This document shows, one piece after another, positions 48,601 to 60,600 of a stretch of 64,000 nt of DNA. The notes under the pieces were generated by a model. That model was not told the origin of the DNA, made no database searches, and worked only from the letters and a program-made list of their open reading frames with translations. Position numbers and translations under genes: made by a program. Numbering within the stretch: position 1 is the stretch's first letter; each line of letters begins with the position of its first letter. Source of the stretch: Lineus longissimus (taxonomy: Eukaryota; Nemertea; Pilidiophora; Heteronemertea; Lineidae); the NCBI RefSeq assembly GCF_910592395.1, contig NC_088313.1, forward strand, positions 64,501-128,500, written 5' to 3'.

Positions 48601-51600
48601 TATATCGCTATCCAAGTAGTGGCAGTCGGTTTCCCTCTGATGAAGTGTTAACAAATTCTGTGACGTTTGAAAATGAAGGGTTACAGAACAAATGGATAAA
48701 AAGATAAAAGTCTGTGGGCTGAACTTGAATAATCAATTCCACTTTCAGTGAGAGTATGGATCTCTGGGAGACTGACAACAGCATGGAACAGATCCGTCAG
48801 ACTGAGGGCACCATCATCCTCCACATTACATTCGCCGCAAAACAAGATCAGGAGATAACAAAGGAATTTCTGAAAAGTCTCAAGGTACGTGGGGCAACCT
48901 GTGGCATTTTTTGTCGTCTTTTTATGTCTCAACATTGGAGAGCAATCACACCACTGAAACCTAGGATACATAGTTGAGTGACTTGGGAGTCCTGTCTGAT
49001 TAGAGTGGAAAGACGAGAGCTTTCGATGCCTGCTCTTTAGATACTCAATATATGTAATTATGAAATAATGCAATTCGCCCCTTTAGACTGCTTGTTGACC
49101 ACGACATGTTGTTTTTTTTCAGGCTAGTCAGCAAAGCTGTGTCAACAAAATTCTTTCCCCATTCAGTCTGGCACTGATTTTGTCGCTAGGAAGATTTGAT
49201 GAGCAGGTAATGTTAATACTAGCAGACTATAGGTTCCTTTGCACAGTCAAAGTGGCCCCTGCCATTTTGGAAAGTTTTTCAAATGCCCTATGCCATCCTC
49301 AGAACCTGGGGCAGTTTGTCCTGTGTACCTTTGCAGTGGAACCTCCCTTAGCGGACACCTCTCGATTGAGGACACCCTCTCTATTGATTACACTTGTTCT
49401 TGCCTCAAATTGGTTGTCTTCATTCATTTTGACCTCTCTTATCAGGACACCTCCCTATTATGGAAAGCATTTATCAGTCCTGAGGGTATCCTCAGATAAG
49501 TTCTACTGTACATGCACATTATTGGCCAAAGTGGGAAGAGCATCATACTTTGAATTTGTCTCGTCCTTATCAGGTTTGCTCTAGTGGGTGCTCAGAATTT
49601 GTGTGTGATGTTAGTTTTGGTTGAAGGGGGTAAGTTTGGGGAGGGGTATGGTTGCAGTGTCTGGTCAGAGTCAGGGAGGGGTATGGTTGCAGTGTCTGGT
49701 CAGAGTCAGGGAGGGGTATGGTTGCAGTGTCTGGTCAGAGTCAGGGAGGGGTATGGTTGCAGTGTCTGGTCAGAGTCAGGGAGGGGTATGGTTGCAGTGT
49801 CTGGTCAGAGTCAGGGAGGGGTATGGTTGCAGTGTCTGGTCAGAGTCAGGGAGGGGTATGGTTGCAGTGTCTGGTCAGAGTCAGGGAGGGGTATGGTTGC
49901 AGTGTCTGGTCAGAGTCAGGGAGGGGTATGGTTGCAGTGTCTGGTCAGAGTCAGGGAGGGGTTATTGGGGGGGTCTATCTAACCATTTGAATAGAGCTTA
50001 TGCATTTATAGAAACTCCTAATGGCCTTAATTTCAAACTGATTCCTTTTTCTTCAGTTGTTTGAATTCTTAAAGACCACTGTCTTGAAATGTTACAAGGA
50101 AAGGGAGAAATACAATGATTCGTGGTGGGTTCGTGAGATGTACCCAGATAAGATGGACGTGGCAAAAACCGTGCTTGAGACAGTCAAAAACAGGTACGTG
50201 CCTGCCATTATCCTCTCTAGACTAACTCTTGGTACTTTGAATTAAGTATTCTTGATCTTCTGTACATTTGACTGGGACAGTTTATGAAATTATATATTTT
50301 ATTTTAGCACATTTGGCTGGGATCATGTCACACAAGGTCTCGTCCAGCTGGGCTTTCTCCTGATGGATGCGTTTGGTCCGAAGTTGGCCTTCGGGAAAAC
50401 TGTTGAGAAACCACCACCAGATGCACTGACACCTGTCAATCATGCCTGCGACCTGGGTGCAAAGGTCCTTCAAGAAACATTCAAGGTAAAGTAATTGATT
50501 AAAGATTATATTCAAGGTACAGTAATTGATTAAAGATTACATTCAAAGTACAGTAAATGATTTAATATTACATTCAAAGTACAGTGAATGATTTAATATT
50601 ACATTCAAAGTACAGTAAATTATTAAAGATTACATTCAAAATACAGTATTTTGTGGACCCAGGAAAAAGGTCTAAAAATTTGGTGCAAATTGACAAGAGG
50701 TTCAGATATAGAGGGGTTGAGACAATCACTATACATTGGCTCTGATTGTTTCTTATTCCGCAGCTTCATGAAATGGTGCGGCCAGAGATCTTGGAGCAGA
50801 TTCTCAACCGTGTTGTCATTCCGTCGACACCCGTTCGACATTATCTTGGTCAGTATGATAGAACTACGCATCAAGTTGACATGTTATGACTTTAGTTGTG
50901 GGGTGATGTTACAATGGTTAGTCATGTCGGCAATCAACAGAGCAGTGCTTTGCTTGAACTTGTATGTTTGTTTAATCGGGTTGTGTATAGGCCTAAAGTA
51001 TTGCTCATTGATCTGAATGTTCTCAAGAAATACTAGTAGGCTGTGAAAGTGATATTGTAGGAGCACAAACCAGAACATGTTGATAGGTATGCAACTAGAA
51101 CTATAACAGTATCATGCTAGTCATAATTTAGCTGTACAAATTTTGTTAGTGTTTATATTGTTAGTGTTCTATAAGTTCAAATGCAGCTAGTGTTAGGAAT
51201 TCTGTTGATGTTACAGGTACAAGTAATCTATCACACATTCCTCTAGGTCTAGAATACTAGTATAAATAACAGTTTTGTTTGCAAATTTTCAAAACCCAAC
51301 CGTGTCATCAGGCTACTACTAACTGAAAGGCCTACATGCACTCTGCCTACATGTACAATTTAACTGAGAATAAACGAGTGATTATTTTCACTCTGACCTG
51401 AACATCAAGTGCCAAATGTTTGTCAGAAGTGTAATTTACTTCCGTTCTGTTGTCAATTTCAGAGCTGCTCTCTGCGATGGTGCTACAAGCTCCGTTGATC
51501 TTTTTGGAGTCTCTGCCAAGGATTCGTGAGACCCTTAATAATCTTGCATTCCTGCCCGTCGCTACTGCTGAGGGTCTGTTACATGCCCTCCAGCCCCTCA

Positions 51601-54600
51601 TGAAGATCAGTATGGGACTAAAAGACTCACTCATTATTCTCTTGAGGAAGTCTCTCTTCTCCAGGTAGGTCACATGATTGTAAGTTAGAAAGTTATTCTC
51701 TTATTCCACAGGCTTTTGGAGTTACATTGTATCTACAGGATAAGACTAATCACTTTCCTAATTACTTGCACTTGCATGAAACTATCAAAGCAACACAGAT
51801 AGATATTCAAATTCAAATAGATGAGCTGAAGACTTTTTCAAATATTCGATGGAACAATAAGTGTTTCTTCACTTGACTCTATTCTTTTGTTCACTTTCAC
51901 AGGCAATTAGAATCTCGTAAAATTGCTGTCACCGGGTACCTGCTTCTCCTGAAGCATTTCAAGGTTCTTGGAGGTCTGCCCTGCAGTCAAGTGACCAGCC
52001 AGTCATTGTCTTCCAGTCAGGTAAGTATTTATAAAACCCCTTCACACTAAGACTGATCTACAATTCCAAAAACAAATTATTCTGGACAAGCCTTTGGTCT
52101 CTACTCTGTTTACTGCGGTCGAATTTGAGAGTAAAACTGACTGCACCCTTGGCAAAGTTTGCAGCTTTAACATCAGTTTGTGCCAAATCAGTCAGTACCC
52201 AAAAGCTCAATCAACTTGTGTATCCAAGTCCCGCATGATTTCTGAGAGGGTGAGTTGTAGGCGAGGTGATTATTCTCCATCCCAGAGTTTCACCTCCGGC
52301 ATCTCCCCTGGCTGACTGATGTCAATGTATCTGTACACGGATGCTGGTTCACGCTCATATATGATGATTTCATCCACATCTCCTGCTGCATCCTGGTCAT
52401 GTTGACAATCACGCAAGTACAGCGCATGTACAAACCTCTTCATGAACCTGGCAACCATTGTGCACTTTGGAAGGTCCAGCTTGTGTCCGGCCAACGCACT
52501 CACCTCTGGCATGAAGTACAACGGGATGAATCGCTTAGACAAACCCTCCTCAACCTCGTCAAACACTTGGCACACCATCTCACCAAGACTCTGGTTGGAT
52601 CCCAGGAAGTCTTCTACATTCTTGAAGAAGATCATCTTGAGCATGTAGCTAGTAATGTACTTACTAACATTCTTTGGCCATGATCCCTTGTCGGTGATCA
52701 TAATGCGACACACGTCTGGGTTCCTCAGACATTTCGCCAGAACATAGACATCCTTCACTCGACTTTCTAGATGCTGCATGTGCAAAGTTTCAAGGTGTGG
52801 AAAGGATATTTTCCACAGAGACTGAAGCTGGCCTTGATTGTACTGCTTTGCCAATTCCCCGCTTGCATGGGGTGGTTTGGGAACTAGGTAGTAGCCATGT
52901 TGTTGCAGTTTTTCATGATTCAGGAGCCACGTTTGATGGATTCCACGTTCTGGCCAGCTGCCCTTGACATGAAGACTTGCCACAGCATCCACCGAAATTG
53001 TGACATGTGATTTTTCTTGAAAGTGGTCCTGCCATGTCATTTCAATGGGTGAAGTAGCCTTCCTGTTGGAGTCTTTGATAAGCTCACTAGCGGGCTGGCG
53101 AAGGGTCAAGGAGCTTCTTTCAAAGCTGTATCTCGTGTGAGGAGGAAAGTGAAATTTACTGAAGAATTCAAGGTGAAAATCTTTGCTTCCTTCCCTTAGT
53201 CTTCGCTGAGTTTCGTCAGAGTAGTACACATAGTCATGGCCCGCATCTTTGATTTTGAGTTGCTCTGTGCTTGTGAGTTTGTCTATCTCAATCAGGAAGT
53301 CCATTTCATCTGGTAAACCAACCTTTGCTCCCTCTCCTGCACTTCCACAGTCAATGATCTTTGAAAATAAATTGCGTTTTTCTCCTATCTGCATCATTGC
53401 CGAATGAACTTGTTCATCAATTTCCGTACTTTTTGTATGAGCCAATTGTATGTTCCTTACGTTTCCAAGACCAGGGGTGATGACCAAGGCTTCCATACTT
53501 TGGTAGGGCAAGATGGGTTTGAAATCGTCACCAACTGATGTGATCACCTTCTTGGCAGTTCTAGTCTCCTGCAGGGTGTGGTAGTCAACGGATGACGAGA
53601 ATGGCAACATTTCGAATGGCACGTTACCAGAAGAATCAAGTTCATTGACATCACTCCCGTCAATAATCAACAAGCGGACTATATCAAGGTCTCCGCGCTG
53701 GCAAGCTGCATGGAGATTGGAAAAGGTGTGGGCAGTCACATGGGTGAAATTCTGTGTATTCCCACATACTCTGTTCGCGCCAATCGTGAGCAGCATTTGA
53801 AATATATCTGAACAAACATTCAGACTCATGGCTTCTGTTAGCAGTGTATATGATAGGAACGGTTCTGTTGGGATGATGACCCCTAACCTGTCAGCAATTT
53901 GTCTTGCCTCCTCATCGAAAAGGTGTTGTATAACACCGTACTCTATTCCAGGTGGGATAGTGAAATCTGCCTCAATCAGAGACAACAGTGCTTCACTGCT
54001 GTTTGTATGTATTGCCGAGCCAACAGCATTCAGTCTCTGATAATCTGTTCCAAGCCATGGATTTGCCCCGCACTTAAGCAAACACTCAACCATCTTTTCA
54101 TCCCTCAGTTGTAGTGCAACCAGTAAAGCTTCAATGCCAACAATTTGTTCTGCATTTGGTTCTGCACCGTTTTTGATCAAATGTTTCAGAATGTCTGTTG
54201 TGTCCAGAGTACACGCCAATTTCAATGGCTCCCCTGGCCCTTTGATCATTACTGAACTTGTATCCGCACCAAGACGACATAGGGTCTCAACCATCACTGT
54301 GTCCCTACGCTCTACAGCTAGAAGAAGTGGTCTTACCAATTCTGATTCGGAATTTACATCGGCTCCTAATGCGATCAATATCTTGATCATAGGTTCATCA
54401 AATTGCCTTGATTTGAGTGAATTCAGCATGATGAAGTCACAGAGAATATTATCTCCTCTTCTTGCTGTGGTATTCAGACTTGCTCCCAAGTTGACTAATG
54501 CCTCCACCATATGTACATCACCTTGAACCACCATATCGTGTATTATACAGAATCTACTGTATGTAGCATTGATATCAGCCCCAAGTGAAATCAGCAGTAA

Positions 54601-57600
54601 CAGTTGTGGCAGCAATGCTCTCTCTACTGCAATCTGTTCGTTTTGGTCATCATGCCGTGGTAAGTATGGGTAAACATTTCTTAGATAGTCGGTTAAAGCT
54701 GTCACACCCACTGTGATGATTTCTTCAGTAATGTTGCAGCCATGTTCGACTAGTGCCTTTACCATTTGTCTATTGCCATTCCTCGCTGCCATTATCATTG
54801 TACTTGTTCTATCATCATACTGGGCATTCACGTTGGCCCCACACTGCACCAGGTGTATAAGAATGCTTGTCTCATTATCAATGAGAGCCTTCACAATTGG
54901 TGACTGATTCATAAGCCTATTGTATTTCACATTGACACCATGTTCGACCAGGCAGTTCAGGATGTCGGGTCGGTCTAATACAACAGCTTCATGGACAGCA
55001 TGAAATACGGTAAAGACTTTGTTGAAATTAGCTTCCAGCTGTGCTAAGCTAGTAAAAATACCCAAATCGCTGAACTTGGTTATTACAGCATGGCTAACTG
55101 GTGAAATGTTACGGAATGTCCGACCCAGTTTATCAGCCCCATTTTCTAGTAGAGTCAGCACTATGTCAGTGTTCCCAGATTGTATAGCAGTATGAAGTGG
55201 TGGACCTGTACTATAGCAAGCATTGACGTCAGCTCCAGAATGAACTAAATGTTTCATCACTTCTTTTTGCCCCTGCTCCATTGCTAAGAACAGAGCTGTT
55301 TGACCAGTGATTAATAATCCCTCGTTTCCAAAAGTTTGTTTTCTGTATAAGCCCAGCTTTGCCAGTACTTTCACTGCCAGGACACTCCTTACTCTAATTG
55401 CCTCATGTATTGATTTCACGTTAAAGTTACATTTAGCATTCACGTCTGCACCTAAGTCTAACAAGCAGTCGACAAGCTCTATCTTTTCTTTCTCAACCTT
55501 TTCCCTTATTGCCAGGGATACAGTTTCATTGTTTATAAGAAGTCTCGTCCTGCAGTCATCGGAAAGTGATGGAAAATCATCCCTCATGGTGGTCTGCATC
55601 ATGAATTCTGTTGTGTAGCTGGACAGGGCATGGTGTAATGGAGTGTGATGTGAGCGGTCTTGTGCATTAATGTCTGCCCCTAAACCTACTAAATGTTTAA
55701 TCATTTTTATCCTGTTGAAGTGTGCAGCATAGTGGAGGACAGTTCTCCTTCTACTGTCCCTGTAGTTGACGTCAATTTTCTTAACTAACCTTGTGACCTC
55801 TGATTCGTCCTCTCTCTCAACAGCAGCAGCCCACAGTTCCTCAAAAAGTTCTGCCATATTGTTATTTTTTAGTATTGACTGAAATAGTCTCCTATATCAT
55901 GAAATTTGCAACTTCCTCAGTTCGCAGATCAGTTACCAAAATGTAGGCCACCTGTGACAAACGCACAAACTGCTTCACTTGACCCAGTTGAGGGCACTTG
56001 TCCTGACCGAACTGAAATAATCCTCCACATGGAATCTTTCAAAGTTGGTGGAACTTGAAATTGGGATGTGTTTAAAGAAAATTGATTTCACTGATAAAAG
56101 TTTGAATAGTACCCGGCTCAATTCCCTTGGGTACAAGTGAACACAACACGGAATCCACTTGATAAGCCTGAATCCAATGTACTTGATTGACAGACAGTTG
56201 TCTGCATTTGCCAGTGTTTACAGAGTTGCTGGAGAATTAGGAAGCATAACGTGGACCTGTGTGGATATTATCCTATCAGTGAGTTCGTTCCATCATTCAG
56301 AATTTTCCACGTGAATTGCAGAAATATCTGTCCTCTGTTGTGACTCTTGTGAGATCACTGGCTTGCCAGGTAGAATAGGCAAAGTATTCATTTCTGTCTG
56401 CCGTGCCTGGTTGTGGTATCCAAGCCCAGATAATAGCTCACACTTGATTTATAACGACTCCATAACATGTACACGTGAGGCTTGCTGCTATGCTAAACCG
56501 TCGACATCCTCCTTGGGTTTTTATATGTAACAAACAAAAAACAGTTTCATGTTAAAGCACGCAGAGTTGTTTGTCCTTTGGATTTTAGTTCTGGATAGGA
56601 TGTCCCATATTTCTCCAAGTGATCGAATGGTATGCAAATTGGTTGTCTATTTATAAAGTGTCCCATTGAAAATGTTGAATTGCCTTTTTTTTTTAAATTT
56701 CACATTAAAATCAATGAAAGTTTTTGTGATGATTTGAGGCTTTTTGGATGGCTGGTGACTCCTTTAGAAATTTCTAACAACTGATTATGATGATTTGACA
56801 TAGGGTTTTGAGTTTGAAAATTTCACTTGTCGGGCCGACATATTGGAATCTAAAAGTCCTTTTCAAGATTTGATGTGATTTAGTCTATGCACTTGAGACG
56901 TGAGGCATTTCAAAATTTGCAAGGATTCATTGGCATTTGAAGAGTCACTGGCTTGCATTTAAAATCTTTAAAATACAATTAAACTGTGAGACTCCAATAT
57001 AAATCACAGCTGACCAAAATATCTGTGCTGAAATATTGCCTTATGAAAAACGTCAGCATTTGATTCGGGCAAAAAAATCACTGTCATTTTTTCAATGAAG
57101 TCAAATTTTCAGTCACAATATTAATCTATACTTGATTACATCTGATGAAAGACTATTTTTAAACCATTGAGCCGTGGCATGAATATTGAATTTTTGATAT
57201 GAGTGTATCGAAGTATTTCTGTTCACAATAATCAAAAATGATTTGTTTTATAGATAGAAGTCCATGGTGCGTACAACGCGGCCACCAATGAAGGTTTCTG
57301 CCTGGAGATCCTGACCAACCTCAGGCGGTGCCTCTCACAACAAGCTGATATACGTCTCATGTTATACGAGGTAGGTGACGAGAAACTTAACAAGGTCTGG
57401 AATGGCTGTCAGACAAAACTCAAAATCTTCCTGTTATTCTGGTGGGAATTGGCACAAGGAGAATCAAGAGGCTATAAACTAGCTCTTCCTCTCTATTATA
57501 GGGGCTCTATGAGGTGTTGTACAGGAATTCCCAGCTCAGCCTGCCCATCCTGGATATGTTACATGCACAGCTGATGAAGTTCTATGAGAAAGGTGAGGAC

Positions 57601-60600
57601 GTCCAACCACCGCTGAAGCTCGATCCATGCATAGTGGCCCAAGGAGATCAAATCTACATTGCCGAACCATTGGTAAGTTGGCTAATCTGAGAGTTTCATG
57701 TGCTGGATGATGGGGCAGCATGATTTACTTGTGATAGAAACCGTACGCTCCTTTAATGAGGTATCTTCCCCTTTTGTAGGGCATGCTTGTGAATGGTATC
57801 CAACTGTGTCTGCGCCGGTCCCAGGAGAGCCTAGAGGAGGAAGATCTGGGGTCCTACCAAGAAGTCCTCGAGTCACTTACCCGCAGAATGATCAAGTCCG
57901 AGATGGAAGACTTTGAGCTCGTGAGTAAAAAGGCTTGTCAATCCAGACAGCCACTCTGAATGATCAAGTCCGAGATGGAAGACTTTGAACTCGTGAGTAA
58001 AAAGGCTTGTCAATCCAGACAGCCACTCTGAATGATCAAGTCCGAGATGGAAGACTTTGAGCTCGTGAGTAAAAAGGCTTGTCAATCCAGACAGCCACTC
58101 TGAATGATCAAGTCCGAGATGGAAGACTTTGAGCTCGTGAGTAAAAAGGCTTGTCAATCCAGACAGCCACTCTGAATGATCAAGTCCGAGATGGAAGACT
58201 TTGAGCTCGTGAGTAAAAAGGCTTGTCAATCCAGACAGCCACTCTGAATGATCAAGTCCGAGATGGAAGACTTTGAACTCGTGAGTAAAAAGGCTTGTCA
58301 ATCCAGACAGCCACTCTGAATGATCAAGTCCGAGATGGAAGACTTTGAGCTCGTGAGTAAAAAGGCTTGTCAATCCAGACAGCCACTCTGAATGATCAAG
58401 TCCGAGATGGAAGACTTTGAGCTCGTGAGTAAAAAGGCTTGTCAATCCAGACAGCCACTCTGAATGATCAAGTCCGAGATGGAAGACTTTGAGCTCGTGA
58501 GTAAAAAGGCTTGTCAATCCAGACAGCCACTCTGAATGATCAAGTCCGAGATGGAAGACTTTGAGCTCGTGAGTAAAAAGGCTTGTCAATCCAGACAGCC
58601 ACTCTGAATGATCAAGTCCGAGATGGAAGACTTTGAGCTCGTGAGTAAAAAGGCTTGTCAATCCAGACAGCCACTCTGAAATTAAAGGTTTCTCCTACAC
58701 TTAAATACTGCTAAGTGAAAGAAGGTATTCCACTGTTGTCTTCCCTGTGTTAGGAGGCTTATCACCCAACACCATCAATAACCTGAAAGTATTTTCTGAT
58801 TTCTGCCTTTTCAGGATAAATCAGCTGATTTCAGCCGTGGAACAGGTGTGGGATTAAAGAATAACATCTTTGCAATTCTTGTACTAGGGATTTATGAGGC
58901 CCTGATGGAATATAATCTGATGACTGGAAAAATGAGGTAAGATATGTCCTCTCGTGGGAAACCCTGGGATATTGTAATTGATAGTGGAGACTCTGCTTGA
59001 TTTCACAAGTGTTGGCAGGAGCCTGGTCAGCCTGATTGTGCTGCACGAATTCGCCAGTACATGTAGTTGTCTCTACACCATGACCCTCAAAGTTGAGCCC
59101 TTAGCTCCTGTCCATAGTCCCCCTTTAAAGCAGTTGAAAATAAAGGTGTCCATTCTTTTCTTCTCTAGTTCTGGTGCGTACGAGGACGTGATTGGCCTGT
59201 TCAAAAACTACAAGAAGCTGTGTGATGTTTTACGGGAGAAAGCTGGCGATGCTGCAGGGAAAAAGGGGCGATCGTCGGCCAGTTCCAAGGTGCCGCAGAG
59301 TTTGCTCTCTCTGAGAAGTGTCACTGACACCCTGGGAGAGGTTTTTAAGTAAGTGAGTGTGCCATTGGACAGTGACAGTGTTTTGAAAAGCATTTGACCA
59401 CTTTATTTTTGATAAGAACTTCATGTTGTCTTTTTGCAGCGATTTCTCTGAAACAATTCATCCAAGTAATTCCAAGCTGCTGCGTGAGAATACAGAGTTT
59501 GTGAAGTATCTGCTGACGGTCGCCAACCAGAAGCTCCAACAGCTCAGCAGTCAAGGTCACTGCCAAGGAGCGGAAGGACACGACAAGGAGAAAATATTCA
59601 AGTATACGTCACAGTTAGCCAAGTAAGTCTCAGCGTTACAATAGCTCAGGTAAGGGCAAAAGAGGGTGTTAATCGCCCTGCAAAATAGGGCAGTTGTGAA
59701 GTTAGGTGGGACATGACGCTTGCTCTTCTGATTAGATCACTTATTCTGTTTGTCACATCTAGATGTGTGCTACTGAATAAATCAAAGGGAATTTTGTCTC
59801 TTCTGTTTTTAGGGTCTTCCTCAACCAGTATTCCACGATTTGTTCTGGAGGTGAAGAAAACAAACAAAAGAAGAAGTTGGGGTCAGTGTTTCTGGAAGGT
59901 TTGACTCTCGCTTTCAAGACCGCCTGTAGTTACTACATACAGAGGATAGAGGAGTTCTTAAAGTCACTCGGTAAGTCACTCTCCATCTCCAGTTCTCATG
60001 TTGTACTCATTTAGGCCCCGCTTGGTAGTAACAGTACTATGAACCACGAAACTGACGCTTGACTCAAATTGTCTATTTGCAGGTCTCCATGCTGGTGACG
60101 GGGATACAGAAGACTTGTCCGATGATCTCTTCCATAAATACATCAAATTGTTCCAGGTGGGTTCATAGTTCACAGTTGCAATTCTCATCACTTGCTGGTT
60201 TGATTCTTTGCTGTGTGATCATCTCCTTATAACAGTCCCTACTGGAAACAGCAAATATTCCTGGGCATTCTCTTCAGAGTACTCTTATACTATGATATCT
60301 ATCTTATATGAAGCCCCCTGGTCAAAAGGTTATCTACTTTCTTTCCAGAGATTGGTGATCACAACCGTGACTGGTGATGATGATGACAAGAACACAAAGG
60401 AAGGCCTAAGCCTGCTGGGCATCATCAGCATGCTCAGCAAACATCTCCAAGCCACTGGAACACAGTATGCTCAAATACATAACTGGCTTGGTAAGATCTG
60501 TATGGAACATCAGATAGGTAAGTTCACACTACAGGGTCTTCCTAAACAGTGTTGAAAGCAAGGCTGCATGGCTTCCTACTACTACATGTATAAGCAGTGT

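Noticed and set aside
49584-50064. Three overlapping long frames in FANCI intron 9
   Set aside because: All three come from the 35-bp array: since 35 is not a multiple of three, each frame cycles through the same peptide. Not coding.
52094-55618. Several plus-strand frames of 60-130 codons across FANCI intron 14
   Set aside because: These are antisense shadows of the 1195-codon Ank-Mab21 frame.
57873-58661. 262-codon open frame on the minus strand
   Set aside because: A by-product of the 72-bp array at the FANCI exon 17 donor; only the repeat unit is translated over and over.
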